A stretch of DNA of 64,000 nucleotides, taken from assembly GCF_000972785.3 (NCBI RefSeq), contig NZ_CP011253.3, positions 1,612,001-1,676,000 of the forward strand. The letters run 5' to 3'. Below the pieces are notes generated by a model. It saw nothing but the letters and a program-made list of their open reading frames with translations, was not told where the DNA came from and did not search any database. Position numbers and translations under genes: made by a program. Numbering within the stretch: the first letter of the stretch is position 1; the number at the start of each line of letters is the position of its first letter. This document shows positions 1 to 9,367 of this stretch, in pieces. This stretch comes from Pandoraea oxalativorans (GTDB lineage: Bacteria; Pseudomonadota; Gammaproteobacteria; Burkholderiales; Burkholderiaceae).

Positions 1-82
1 ATAATGTGCGCCTTCGATGAATATCGTCTATCGGTTGCGCGGAACCGCCGCACACCGGTCGGCGCCATTGTGCGCAAACGGC

Positions 83-901
83 ATGAGCAACGACAGCGAT
101 AACAAATATTCGGTCCCGGGCCTGGAGCGCGGTCTGCGCATCCTCATGACTTTTTCGGCGCGTGAGCCGGTGCTGGCAGGGGCGGACCTTGCCCGGCGGC
201 TGGGCATTCCTCGCTCGACGGTGTTCCGTCTGTTGCAGACGCTGGAAGCCGAAGGCTTTATCGAGAAGGCGGGCGACGACCGTCATTACCGGCTCGGTGT
301 GGCGGTGCTGCGCCTCGGCTTCGAGTATCTGAACTCGCTGGAGCTGACAGATCTCGGGACACCGGTTATCGAGAAGCTGCGCGACGCGACGGGCTTCTCC
401 AGTCACATCCTGATTCTCGATCAGCGTGACGCGGTGTTCGTCGCGAAGGCGGCCAGCCGCGAACTGGTGTTCGGTACGGTACGTGTCGGTACGCGTCTGC
501 CCGCGCATGCGACCGCCGTGGGGCACATTCTGCTCGGCGATTATTCGTTGCCGTCGCTCAAGCAGCTTTATCCGGAACGCAAGCTCGAAGCATACACGGC
601 GCACACACCGACCACGGTCGACGCGCTCCACCGCGTGGTGCAGGAAGACATCGCTCGCGGCTACAGCATGAGCCAAGCCTTCTTCGAACAGAACATTTCG
701 ACGATCGCCGCGCCGGTGCGCAATCATCGCGGGCAAATTGCCGCCGTTATCAGCGTGACGATCCCGCAGGCACGCGTCGAAGCCGACTTGCTCGAGAACG
801 GTATCGTCGAGAAGGTGGTATCTGCTGCCGATGAGCTTTCCCACAAGTTGAATTACCGCTCTGAGCGCGCCGGGGTTGTGCCTTTGGGCGGGCGTCAGTG
901 A
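83..901 (+). CDS. IclR family transcriptional regulator
   Basis: A 272-residue one-component regulator. The N-terminal winged helix (about residues 8-70: VPGLERGLRIL, then GADLARRLGIPRSTVFRLLQ) has the IclR pattern, and the remainder is the effector-binding IclR domain, ending with SVTIPQARVE. The reading frame is open from base 17, but I prefer the ATG at 83 (MSNDSDNKYSVPGLERG) because IclR proteins normally start just before the VPGLERGL block and the upstream residues look unstructured. It lies upstream of a porin and an anion symporter on the same strand, so control of that aromatic or sugar-acid uptake pair is a reasonable inference. The effector cannot be read from sequence. Confidence 0.85.
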   Translation: MSNDSDNKYSVPGLERGLRILMTFSAREPVLAGADLARRLGIPRSTVFRLLQTLEAEGFIEKAGDDRHYRLGVAVLRLGFEYLNSLELTDLGTPVIEKLRDATGFSSHILILDQRDAVFVAKAASRELVFGTVRVGTRLPAHATAVGHILLGDYSLPSLKQLYPERKLEAYTAHTPTTVDALHRVVQEDIARGYSMSQAFFEQNISTIAAPVRNHRGQIAAVISVTIPQARVEADLLENGIVEKVVSAADELSHKLNYRSERAGVVPLGGRQ

Positions 902-972
902 TTTAACCCCCGACGGGGCCCAACCCCTGCGGTCCCAAATCCTCGCCACCCTATTTACCCCCCGGGCAGCGA

Positions 973-1037
973 CAATCGCCAGCCCCCTGACTCCGTTCCA
1001 CTACCTTTAAGTCACTACGTCAGGGGGCTGGCGATTG
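973..1037. repeat. Perfect 19-bp inverted repeat, 27-nt spacer
   Basis: Left arm 973-991 (CAATCGCCAGCCCCCTGAC) and right arm 1019-1037 are exact reverse complements. It follows the IclR gene by about 70 bp. There is no T-tract after either arm, so it is not a classical intrinsic terminator. It could be a Rho-assisted terminator, an mRNA stabiliser or a copy of a dispersed palindromic element. Confidence 0.8.
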
Positions 1038-1252
1038 CCGCCATTCCAACGCCCCATTTTTTCTACCTCCACTGCTTTTTCGGCGTGATGCACTCCATCC
1101 GTTTACTGCCGAGGTCCCTGCCAGCGCCCCTGGCTGGTGTCATTCCACTATTTTTTCCCACAGACGCGCGTCGCCTTTGTCATTAGCATCTGCGCAACAT
1201 CAATAAAGGCTTACTTATTTTCTGCTTGTCTCACACTAGTCACTTCGACATA

Positions 1253-1293
1253 ATTGTCTCACCTATTAATCAATGTTTCATAGGTAAGACAAT
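1253..1293. promoter_or_regulatory. Dyad operator candidate upstream of porin
   Basis: ATTGTCTCACCTAT (1253-1266) and ATAGGTAAGACAAT (1280-1293) are inverted repeats with 13 of 14 matching positions and a 13-nt spacer. A further half-site TTGTCTCAC lies at 1226-1234, 28 bp from the same 9-mer at 1254-1262. The AT-rich setting between an IclR gene and a porin fits a regulator-binding site, possibly for the IclR protein. The rest of the 902-1384 gap shows no gene. Confidence 0.5.
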
Positions 1294-1384
1294 AGCGATG
1301 CGGTAGCCGGGACGTTGGGAATGACGTCGAGCGTGTCGGCAAAGGGCGTCAACAGCCCCGGTCATCGGAGGCAAACAGGAGTGG

Positions 1385-2470
1385 ATGGTGAAGAGACGCA
1401 GTATCGGCGCAGCCTGCCTATTGGCATGCGTTGGCGCGGCACACGCCGCTGGCAATTCGTTGCAGATTTACGGAACGGTCGACGACGGCCTCACTTATGT
1501 GAGCAATCAGGGCGGCGGACGTCTGTTCAAAATGGACGCCGGTATCGGTCAGCCCGACCGCTTCGGCATAAAGGGACGTGAAGACCTCGGGGGCGGTCTC
1601 GCCGCCGTCTTCCAACTCGAACAGGGCTTCAATACGAGCTCCGGTGCGCTGATCAATAGCGGCGTCGAGTGGAATCGTCAGGCCTGGGTCGGACTCGCCA
1701 GCGATCGCCTCGGCACGGTATCGATCGGGCACCAGACAGATTTCATGCAAGACGTCTCGATTCGCTTCTCGAACGGCTTCTGGCAGCACAATCTGTACGC
1801 CTATCACCCCGGTAACCTCGACAATCTGGCGAATTCGTCGCAGATCGATAACGCCGTGAAGTGGAATAGCACGAGCTTCCACGGACTGACGGGCGGCCTG
1901 ATGTACGGCTTCGCAGGCGGCAACGCGCAAGGGCGCACGGCCGGTGCCTACCTGAAGTACGACAATGGCGCGCTGTCGATGGCTGCAACTTACGTCAGCA
2001 TCAACAAGCGAACGTTCGATTTTTCGTCGCGCCTCGGTATTTCGTCGATCTTCGGTCAGTCGGCCCTCTCCGCAACGAACCTGTTCAAGTCGGACGCCGT
2101 CAACAACACCGGCATCGGCGCTTCCTACCGCATTTCGTCGCGCTGGAACGTGCACGCCCTCTATACACGCAGCGAAGTCCGCGCACCGGGCGGCTCGGGC
2201 AACATGTTCAACTACGACGTGGGCACGGAATACCGCGTCACGGAAGCGAACGCATTGACGCTGGGCTATTCGTACTCGTCGTTCAACCACACGCACTACA
2301 ACCAGATCGAAGCGGGCGACCTGTATTCGTTCTCGAAGCGTACGCAATTGCAGGCGCAAGTGACCTACATCGGGGCGACGGGGAATAACCATGCCGCGTC
2401 GTATCCGATCGGCGCATCGAGCAATCACGATCAGATGCTGCTGCGCGTCGGGATGTATCACAGCTTCTGA
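1385..2470 (+). CDS. Gram-negative outer-membrane porin
   Basis: A 361-residue trimeric-type porin of the family common in Burkholderiales. The first ~22 residues form a signal peptide (positive KRR, hydrophobic core, cleavage near AHA|AGNS). The mature part has the porin N-terminal strand (SLQIYGTVDDGLTYVSNQG), the REDLGGGLAAVFQLEQGF block, and ends in aromatic Phe (VGMYHSF), the usual signal for the BAM complex. An AGGAG-like site (AACAGGAG) lies 5-10 bases before the ATG. It sits between an IclR regulator and an anion symporter, so it may be the outer-membrane entry for that symporter's substrate. Solute specificity is not predictable. Confidence 0.92.
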   Translation: MVKRRSIGAACLLACVGAAHAAGNSLQIYGTVDDGLTYVSNQGGGRLFKMDAGIGQPDRFGIKGREDLGGGLAAVFQLEQGFNTSSGALINSGVEWNRQAWVGLASDRLGTVSIGHQTDFMQDVSIRFSNGFWQHNLYAYHPGNLDNLANSSQIDNAVKWNSTSFHGLTGGLMYGFAGGNAQGRTAGAYLKYDNGALSMAATYVSINKRTFDFSSRLGISSIFGQSALSATNLFKSDAVNNTGIGASYRISSRWNVHALYTRSEVRAPGGSGNMFNYDVGTEYRVTEANALTLGYSYSSFNHTHYNQIEAGDLYSFSKRTQLQAQVTYIGATGNNHAASYPIGASSNHDQMLLRVGMYHSF

Positions 2471-2601
2471 GGAGCGTCTAGGTCTCGGCACCGTCGGCGT
2501 CGAATTCGTTCGGTGCCGACGATGTCGGCGACATGGGTGATTGCAGGATTTGCGGCAGCTTCGGCATGACGCCGCCTATTACTAGATTCACGAGATTTAA
2601 C

Positions 2602-3975
2602 ATGTCAGCTTCTCTGCCCCCCGCATCCTCCCAGCGCCCGTCGCGTGTGCGCTACTGGATGCTGTTTCTGGTCTTCGTCGGCACGGTCATCAACTACGTC
2701 GACCGCGCCAATCTCTCGGTCGCCGCCCCGATGCTCAAACAAGAGTTCGGCCTCGGACCGGTCGAACTGGGCTTCATTTTCTCGGCGTACGCATGGACGT
2801 ATGTGATCGCGAACATTCCCGGCGGCTGGGTGATCGACCGCTTCGGCACGCGTGCGATCTACGGCGTGGCCATCCTCAGTTGGTCGGTGCTGACGTTCAT
2901 GCAAGGCTTCACGTCGCGCTTCGTCACGCTCTTCGGTATGCGCCTGGGCGTGGGCATTGCCGAAGCCCCGACGTTCCCGGTGAACAATCGCGTGGTCTCG
3001 ATCTGGTTTGCGCAACGTGAACGAGGGGTGGCCACGAGCATCTACCTCGTCGGCCAGTACATCGGCATGGCAGCCCTCACGCCAGTGCTGTTCTGGATTG
3101 CCCACACGTGGGGCTGGCGCGAGATTTTCTATGCGACAGGTCTGCTGGGCATCGTGTGGGCCGGTGTCTGGTTCGTCGGCTATCGCGATCCGGACAAGTG
3201 CTCATGGGTCAACGCCGCAGAACTCGAACATATTCGCAGCGGCGGGGCGCTCGTCGAAGTGAAGTCGGCGGAACCAGCAGCGACGCAGAAATTCCCGTGG
3301 CGCAAGCTGTTGGAGCTGTTTCGCAATCGCCAGATCATCGCGATCTGCGTGGGTAAGTTCGCGTCGCTCTCCTCGCTGTACTTCTTCCTGACGTGGTTCC
3401 CGACGTACCTGATCACCGAACGTCATATGACGGTGCTCAAGGCCGGTGGCATGACGTCGGTGCCGTTCGTGGCGGCGTCTATCGGTGTGGTGTGCGGTGG
3501 CCTGCTCTCGGACTGGCTGCTGCGTCGCGGTGTGGCCGTCGGTACGGCACGCAAGACACCCATCGTCACGGGCCTGCTGCTGGTGCCGACGATGTCGCTG
3601 ACGGTGCTCACGGACGCTAACTGGCTCGTCATCGCGATCATGTCGTTCGCGTTCTTCGCGCAAGGCGTGGCGTCGGCGTCGTGGTCGCTCGTGGCAGACA
3701 TCGCCCCCAAGGGCATGGTCGGCATCACGGGCGGTGCGGTGAACTTTGCCGGTAACCTCTCGGGCATCATCACACCCATCGCGATTGGCTTCATCGTCAA
3801 AGCGACGGGCTCGTTTGGCTGGGCGCTCGGTCTCATCAGCATCTTCGCCATCGCCGGCGTGCTGTGCTACCTGCTGCTGCTCGGCGAAGTCAAACGCATC
3901 GAACTGGACGACGATGACAATGACGGCAAGAAAGGCCAAAGTGCTGCCGTGACCGGGAAGACCCGCACGGCCTGA
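2602..3975 (+). CDS. MFS transporter, anion:cation symporter (ACS) family
   Basis: A 457-residue, 12-TM major facilitator. The first helix carries the ACS signature NYVDRANLSVAAP, seen in phthalate, galactonate and glucarate permeases; the loop 2-3 motif is present as GGWVIDRFGTRAIYG. A central cytoplasmic loop separates two six-helix halves, and the C-terminus is acidic (ELDDDDNDG). The frame is open from 2533, but the ATG at 2602 gives the usual short N-tail before TM1. It probably imports an aromatic acid or sugar acid together with the preceding porin; the exact substrate is unknown. Confidence 0.88.
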   Translation: MSASLPPASSQRPSRVRYWMLFLVFVGTVINYVDRANLSVAAPMLKQEFGLGPVELGFIFSAYAWTYVIANIPGGWVIDRFGTRAIYGVAILSWSVLTFMQGFTSRFVTLFGMRLGVGIAEAPTFPVNNRVVSIWFAQRERGVATSIYLVGQYIGMAALTPVLFWIAHTWGWREIFYATGLLGIVWAGVWFVGYRDPDKCSWVNAAELEHIRSGGALVEVKSAEPAATQKFPWRKLLELFRNRQIIAICVGKFASLSSLYFFLTWFPTYLITERHMTVLKAGGMTSVPFVAASIGVVCGGLLSDWLLRRGVAVGTARKTPIVTGLLLVPTMSLTVLTDANWLVIAIMSFAFFAQGVASASWSLVADIAPKGMVGITGGAVNFAGNLSGIITPIAIGFIVKATGSFGWALGLISIFAIAGVLCYLLLLGEVKRIELDDDDNDGKKGQSAAVTGKTRTA

Positions 3976-4058
3976 GATCGCTACCGTCGTCCGCCTGGCG
4001 GATGACGGACCGCACCGCCTGACGCGTCATCGGACCGGAACGAACGGTTCAGGGCACG

Positions 4059-5069
4059 TCAGGCTTCCACCGCCTGACGCCGGTAGTCGCCCGGCCGCGC
4101 GCCGGTCCATTTCCGGAACGCCCGGAAGAACGCGCTGGGATCGGCGAAGCCCAACGACAGCGCAATTTCCAGCATCGGCTTGGATGTGTGGCAAAGCGCG
4201 TGAATCGCCAGATCGCGTCGCAACTGATCCTTGATCGACTGATACGACTGCCCCTCGTCTTCCAACCGTCGGCGCAACGTCGACGGCGTCGTGTGAAACT
4301 CACCCGCCAACGCTTCGAACGCAGGCCAGCTATCCGTCGGCATGGTCTTCAGGCGCCGCCGGACCCGCGCCACCATCCCCCTGGCGTTCTTGTACTTGAG
4401 GATGATGTTGCCCGGCGCAGCCCGCAGGAAGTCTTTCACCGTGACTTCGTTTTGCACGACCGGTAAGTCCAGGCACGCAGCGTCGAACTCAATAGCGGTA
4501 TGCGGAGCACCGAAGACCAACTGCGCGGAATACATGGTGCGGTACTCATCGCTATACACCGGTTCTTCAAAGGCGAAGTACGCCGTTCCCAGCGTCACGC
4601 GCCGCGCGATCAGCCAGCAGGTGAGTGCGTAGAAGAGAATCAGCAGCGTCTCATGTCCAAAGATGCGCGGCGCTTTCGCATCCGGACGCTCATGGACTTC
4701 AAGTCGGGCCAGCGCGCCGTCGCGCACCAGATGCATCTCCAGGTCGTCGAGCAACAGCCCCATGAAGCGGCAAGCGCGCTGCAACGCCTGTTCCAGCGTG
4801 TGGCAGGCGACGACGCTGTGACACAGCATCGCAAAACTGCCGACCTTCATGCGCCGCGAATCCTGTCCGAAAAACTCGTCGTCCAGTGCGAGACTGATTA
4901 GCCGCCATAGATGCGCGTATCGATCCGCCGAGACACGCCCCTGTGGATGCGCGAGCAACGACGGGGCGATGTCTGCGGCGCGCAGCAATGCCGTCGGATC
5001 GCCGCCGAGTCGCTCGACGTGCGCCAATGCGTTGATCACAAAATGAATCGAAATGCTGCCTTTTTCCAT
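4059..5069 (-). CDS. AraC family transcriptional regulator
   Basis: A 336-residue regulator with the AraC arabinose-binding-like N-terminal domain (about residues 20-200) and a C-terminal double helix-turn-helix (about 235-330; STLRRRLEDEGQSYQSIKDQ, then ALSLGFADPSAFFRAFRKWT). This architecture is shared with OruR/ArgR-type regulators of amino-acid or fatty-acid catabolism. It is on the same strand as the SDR and acyl-CoA synthetase genes and 186 bp downstream of them, so it may control that catabolic cluster. It is convergent with the MFS gene. Confidence 0.88.
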   Translation of the reverse strand: MEKGSISIHFVINALAHVERLGGDPTALLRAADIAPSLLAHPQGRVSADRYAHLWRLISLALDDEFFGQDSRRMKVGSFAMLCHSVVACHTLEQALQRACRFMGLLLDDLEMHLVRDGALARLEVHERPDAKAPRIFGHETLLILFYALTCWLIARRVTLGTAYFAFEEPVYSDEYRTMYSAQLVFGAPHTAIEFDAACLDLPVVQNEVTVKDFLRAAPGNIILKYKNARGMVARVRRRLKTMPTDSWPAFEALAGEFHTTPSTLRRRLEDEGQSYQSIKDQLRRDLAIHALCHTSKPMLEIALSLGFADPSAFFRAFRKWTGARPGDYRRQAVEA

Positions 5070-5255
5070 GCGTCGCGAATCGGAGCCGGCGGAATGCCGT
5101 AGCAGGGGGACGCAGGAATTCTAGCAGTGCGGCCCCTGTCGGCGCTTCCGTCACCGTCCGAAACGCTGATCGGAGTATTCCGAAATCGCAGATTTAGCGC
5201 GATGCGTGGACCAGGCGTTTCGATTGCAGCGCAAGACGTCGAGACTGCCTTCGGC

Positions 5256-6023
5256 TTACTTCGGTGCCATGCGCAATGCGCCGTCAAGGCGAATGACTTC
5301 GCCGTTGATCATCGTGTTCTCGACGATGTGGCGCACCAGCGCGGCATACTCCGACGGGCGTCCCAGGCGCGGCGGAAACGGTACCGACGCGCCGAGCGCA
5401 GCCTGTACCTCAGGCGTCATGCCAGCCATCATCGGTGTTTCGAAAATCCCCGGTGCGACGGTCACGACGCGCACACCGAGTCGCGCCAGCTCACGCGCGG
5501 CGGGCAGGGTCAGTGCGGCGACGCCGCCCTTGGACGCCGCGTACGCCGCCTGACCGATCTGCCCGTCGAACGCTGCGACCGATGCCGTGTTCACGACAAC
5601 GCCGCGTTCGCCTTCGGCATCCGCTTCGCCCTCGGCCATCGCCGCCGCCGCAATGCGCAGCACGTTAAACGTGCCGATCAGGTTCACGTTGATGACGCGT
5701 GCGAAACTCTCGAGCCGGTGCGGTCCCTGCTTGCCGAGAATGCGCTCGCCGATGACCATGCCCGCACAGTTGACCACGCCGTTCAGCGTGCCGAAGGCAT
5801 TTTTCGCCGTGTTGACTAGGCGCTGCACATCGTCTTCGCGCGTGATGTCGGTCGTGACGAAGCGCGCGGCCTCGCCCAGCGCGTCGGCCTGTTTGGCCCC
5901 GGCTTCGGCATTGATGTCGCCGAGCACGACTTTGGCGCCTGCGTCAACGAACATGCGGGCGGTGGCGGCACCGAGTCCCGACGATGCGCCGGTGACGAGA
6001 AAGACACGATCCTTGATTTGCAT
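5256..6023 (-). CDS. SDR dehydrogenase, 3-hydroxyacyl-CoA dehydrogenase type-2-like
   Basis: A 255-residue short-chain dehydrogenase. It has the NAD-binding [12 protein letters not shown] motif near residue 11, the [10 protein letters not shown] helix, and the catalytic Tyr-Lys pair in [12 protein letters not shown]. The pattern with [11 protein letters not shown] and [16 protein letters not shown] resembles HSD17B10/type-2 3-hydroxyacyl-CoA dehydrogenases of isoleucine and fatty-acid breakdown. It starts 30 bp after the acyl-CoA synthetase stop, so the two are probably co-transcribed. In this module it may oxidise the hydroxyacyl intermediate made by the acyl-CoA dehydrogenase and hydratase-family proteins encoded divergently. 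Confidence 0.85.
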   Translation of the reverse strand: MQIKDRVFLVTGASSGLGAATARMFVDAGAKVVLGDINAEAGAKQADALGEAARFVTTDITREDDVQRLVNTAKNAFGTLNGVVNCAGMVIGERILGKQGPHRLESFARVINVNLIGTFNVLRIAAAAMAEGEADAEGERGVVVNTASVAAFDGQIGQAAYAASKGGVAALTLPAARELARLGVRVVTVAPGIFETPMMAGMTPEVQAALGASVPFPPRLGRPSEYAALVRHIVENTMINGEVIRLDGALRMAPK

Positions 6024-6053
6024 TGCGAATCCCGAATAAGTAAGAGGGGGCGC

Positions 6054-7715
6054 TCAGGCCGCGCTGGCCGACGCTTGCGCGGCTTTTGCGATTTCCTGAT
6101 TGCGCAGAATGAAGCGCTGGAGCTTGCCGCTCGGTGTCTTGGGCAGTTCGGTCACGAATTCGACCTCACGCGGATACGCGTGCGTCGACAGTCGATGGCG
6201 AACGTGTTCCTGCAATTCGCGGGCGAGAGCGTCCGACGGCAGGAACTGGGCGTGCAGCACGACGAATGCCTTGACCAGCTCCGTGCGCTCGGGGTCCGGC
6301 TTGCCGACGACGGCCGTTTCGATCACCGCCGGATGCTCGATCAGCGCGCTTTCCACGTCGAACGGACCGATGCGATAGCCAGCCGACGTGATGACGTCGT
6401 CGTTACGTCCGACGAAGCTGATGCTGCCGTCGGCATTGCGCTCGACGGTGTCGCCGGAAAGGTAGTAGTCGCCCATGAACGCGGGCGTCTCCCGCTCCCA
6501 GTAACCGCCGAACCACATCAGCGGCGATTGCTTGCGGTCCAGCGCGAGCACGCCCGGCTGGCCGACAGGGCACTCACGACCCTCGTCGTCGAGCACCACG
6601 ACACGATGCCCCGGCGAGGCAAAGCCCGCCGCCCCCGATTGCACCGGGTGCGAAAGTGCGTGATGGTTGCAGACCACCATGCCCAATTCCGTCTGGCCGT
6701 AATGGTCGTGAATGGTCACACTGAGATGCTCCGCGAACCAGCGAATGACCTCCGGATTCAGCGGCTCTCCGGCGCTCGACACGGCTCGGAGCCCCCCCTT
6801 GACGGACGCTGCCGCTTTGTCGCCGCCAGCGATGAGCAGACGGAACGCCGTGGGCGACCCGGCGAGATTGGTGACCCCCAGTTTGTTGATGATCCGGTAC
6901 GTGCTCTCGACGGTGAACGGCCCGTCGTAGAACGTCGTGGGAATCCCCATCGCGAGCGGCCCCGTGACGGCGTAATAGAGCCCGTACGCCCAACCCGGGT
7001 CTGCAATGTTCCAGAAGGTGTCGGTCGGACGCAGATCGACGGCGTCGCGCATATAGCCCATGAACGCCATGATCGCGCGCAGCGGCACCATCACCGGTTT
7101 GGCGGCGCCCGTCGTGCCCGAAGTGAACATCATCATGAAGGGATCGTCGCCCCGGCGCATGACCGGTTCGAACACCTCGTCGTGGTGCTCGACTTCGTGC
7201 CAGAAACTGAAATCGCCGCGTCGCACACCCTGACCGCGAGGGCCGCCGACGGTCGCGACCGGCGGGCAGTTGGCGACTTCGTCCAGCTTCGCCCGATTGG
7301 CCGCGTCGGTAATGACGAGCTTGCTCTGCGCGCTGTGCAGACGGTGTTCGATCGCCTTCGGCCCGAACGCCGTGAATAGCGGCTGATAGACAGCGCCCGC
7401 GCGCCAGGTACCGAGAATCGTGACGAGCAATTCCGGCGTGCGAGGCAGCAGGCCGCTGACACGGTCGCCGGGCTGCACCCCCTGTTCGCGCAGGAAGTTG
7501 GCGAAGCGCGCCGACAGGGTTTGAAGCAATTTGAACGTCCAGGTCTGGCTCGTGCCGTCCTTGCCTTCCCAAAACAGGGCGATGCGCCCGGGAAGGGCGT
7601 GACGGTCGCAACATTCGACACAGGCGTTCATCGCGTCGAGGTTGCCGTCCAGTGTGGCGCGCACGGTCGCGTCGAGGTCGAACGCCTCATAAGCTTGGGC
7701 GTAATCCGCAGTCAT
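6054..7715 (-). CDS. AMP-forming acyl-CoA synthetase
   Basis: A 553-residue adenylate-forming ligase activating a carboxylic acid to its CoA thioester. Visible motifs are the P-loop-like TSGTTGAAKPV, the Tyr/Glu motif YGQTELGM, the hinge YYLSGDT...GRNDDVITSAGYRIGP and the C-terminal lysine motif PKTPSGKLQR. It resembles the medium/short-chain ACSM and propionate/butyrate ligase group. The frame extends upstream to 7874, but the ATG at 7715 has AGGAGAC correctly spaced and begins MTADYAQAYE. It leads a minus-strand operon with the SDR gene and is divergent from acyl-CoA dehydrogenase. The likely substrate is a short branched acid, by context only. Confidence 0.88.
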   Translation of the reverse strand: MTADYAQAYEAFDLDATVRATLDGNLDAMNACVECCDRHALPGRIALFWEGKDGTSQTWTFKLLQTLSARFANFLREQGVQPGDRVSGLLPRTPELLVTILGTWRAGAVYQPLFTAFGPKAIEHRLHSAQSKLVITDAANRAKLDEVANCPPVATVGGPRGQGVRRGDFSFWHEVEHHDEVFEPVMRRGDDPFMMMFTSGTTGAAKPVMVPLRAIMAFMGYMRDAVDLRPTDTFWNIADPGWAYGLYYAVTGPLAMGIPTTFYDGPFTVESTYRIINKLGVTNLAGSPTAFRLLIAGGDKAAASVKGGLRAVSSAGEPLNPEVIRWFAEHLSVTIHDHYGQTELGMVVCNHHALSHPVQSGAAGFASPGHRVVVLDDEGRECPVGQPGVLALDRKQSPLMWFGGYWERETPAFMGDYYLSGDTVERNADGSISFVGRNDDVITSAGYRIGPFDVESALIEHPAVIETAVVGKPDPERTELVKAFVVLHAQFLPSDALARELQEHVRHRLSTHAYPREVEFVTELPKTPSGKLQRFILRNQEIAKAAQASASAA

Positions 7716-8221
7716 AGGTTGTCTCCTGTAGACAGATGCCGATCGGCAAGCGCGCCTGCGATACAGTGACCTCCGAGCGCTTCGCCGACCGCCCGCGGCA
7801 CCGTCTGTTCTCGGGGGCGATGCTCGCGGGCAAGGGGGAAATTCATCGTAATGGGTGGCATCGGCGGCAGGCAATGTCCAATCGGGTCAGAGTTCGTGAG
7901 GGATTTATCCACTCCGCAAACAGGGGATCCCGGCGCGCGTCAGGCGTGCCCTGAGCGTTGTCCGGCAAGGCCTGCGGCGATTCCCTGCGGCCATGAGGGT
8001 TTGTCCCGAGTCCGATACAGACGATTCCGATGGCAATTCCGCTCATCCAATTTGCCGTTTTTGGCTATGGTGCCAACTGAGCGCGATCCCTACACTGGAT
8101 CTATCGACAGGCGAAGACCTCGACGATTTTTACCGCGATTTTTACTGCGATTCTTACCGCGATTCTTACCGCGATTCTCACCGATTACGTTCCCATAACG
8201 TCACGGCGCAGGAGACAGAGC
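7716..8221. other. Divergent intergenic region, acyl-CoA synthetase / acyl-CoA dehydrogenase
   Basis: A 506-bp stretch with no supported gene. It separates two divergently transcribed parts of one catabolic module and must hold both promoters. The only clear structure is the 12-bp tandem repeat near the acyl-CoA dehydrogenase start. Confidence 0.6.
8124..8183. repeat. Five tandem 12-bp repeats
   Basis: Units CGATTTTTACCG, CGATTTTTACTG, CGATTCTTACCG, CGATTCTTACCG and CGATTCTCACCG are contiguous at 8124-8183, ending 38 bp before the acyl-CoA dehydrogenase ATG. The array is probably in the 5' leader or promoter of that gene. It could vary in copy number between strains or carry repeated binding sites. 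Confidence 0.85.
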
Positions 8222-9355
8222 ATGGATTTCTACACCGAAGACCAACGCATGATTCGCGATATGGCGCGTGCGTTTTCCACCGAGCAGCTTGCGCCGAATG
8301 CCGCGCAATGGGACCGTGAGTGCGCACTGCCCGACGCGATGGTCGCGCAGATGGGCGAGCTCGGCTTGCTCGGCATGATGGTGCCGGAGCAGTACGGCGG
8401 CTCGTACACCGATTACACGGCGTATGCGCTGGCGATGGAAGAGATCGCGGCGGGTTGCGCTTCCACGGCCACGATGATGTCCGTGCACAACTCGGTTGGC
8501 TGCACGCCGATCCTGAAGTTCGGCAACGACGCCCAGCGCGAACGCTGGCTGCCGGATCTGGCCGCAGGTCGCAAGATCGGGGCGTTCTGTCTGACCGAGC
8601 CTCAAGCCGGGTCGGACGCCAGCAATCTGAAGACACGCGCCGAGCGCCGCGGCGACAAGTGGGTGCTCAACGGCAACAAGCAGTTCGTGACGAACGGCAA
8701 GCGCGCGGCAGTGGCCATCGTGTTTGCGGTGACCGATCCGGCGGCTGGCAAGCGCGGCATCTCGGCCTTCATCGTGCCGACCGATACGAAGGGATTCGAG
8801 GTCGGGCGTCCCGAGCACAAGCTGGGCATTCGCGCGTCGGACACCTGTCCGATCACACTGGTCGACTGCGAGGTCGGCGAGGACGCCATGTTGGGCGAGC
8901 CGGGGCAGGGGCTGAAGATCGCGTTGTCCAACCTTGAGGGCGGGCGCATCGGGATCGCTGCGCTCGCACTTGGGGTGGCGCGCGCCGCGTTCGAGGCGGC
9001 GCTGCAGTATGCGAACGAGCGTCAGCAGTTCGGCAAGCCGATTCGCGAGCATCAGAGTATCGCCAACATGCTGGCCGACATGACGACACGCATCAACGCG
9101 GCGCGGTTCCTGATCCTGCACGCGGCAGCGCTGCGCACACAGGGCTTGCCCTGCCTGACGGAGGCGTCGCAGGCAAAGCTCTTCGCGTCGGAACTGGCGG
9201 AGTGGGTGTGCACGCATGCCATCCAGATTCACGGCGGCTACGGGTATCTGGAGGACTATCCGGTCGAGCGCTTTTATCGCGATGCCCGCATCACGCAAAT
9301 CTACGAAGGCACCAGCGAAGTCCAGCGGCAAGTGATTGCCCGCGCACTGGATTGA
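8222..9355 (+). CDS. Acyl-CoA dehydrogenase (isobutyryl-CoA dehydrogenase-like)
   Basis: A 377-residue FAD enzyme that introduces an alpha-beta double bond into acyl-CoA and passes electrons to ETF. The family signatures are present: [19 protein letters not shown] (FAD contact), [16 protein letters not shown] and the C-terminal [16 protein letters not shown]...[13 protein letters not shown], with the expected Glu region of short-chain enzymes. It starts with ATG after an AGGAGACAGAGC site and is followed at 12 bp by a 3-hydroxyisobutyryl-CoA hydrolase-like gene; this pair recurs in valine/isobutyrate operons. The assignment to isobutyryl-CoA is contextual. Confidence 0.9.
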   Translation: MDFYTEDQRMIRDMARAFSTEQLAPNAAQWDRECALPDAMVAQMGELGLLGMMVPEQYGGSYTDYTAYALAMEEIAAGCASTATMMSVHNSVGCTPILKFGNDAQRERWLPDLAAGRKIGAFCLTEPQAGSDASNLKTRAERRGDKWVLNGNKQFVTNGKRAAVAIVFAVTDPAAGKRGISAFIVPTDTKGFEVGRPEHKLGIRASDTCPITLVDCEVGEDAMLGEPGQGLKIALSNLEGGRIGIAALALGVARAAFEAALQYANERQQFGKPIREHQSIANMLADMTTRINAARFLILHAAALRTQGLPCLTEASQAKLFASELAEWVCTHAIQIHGGYGYLEDYPVERFYRDARITQIYEGTSEVQRQVIARALD

Positions 9356-9367
9356 GGGGGAGGGCAA

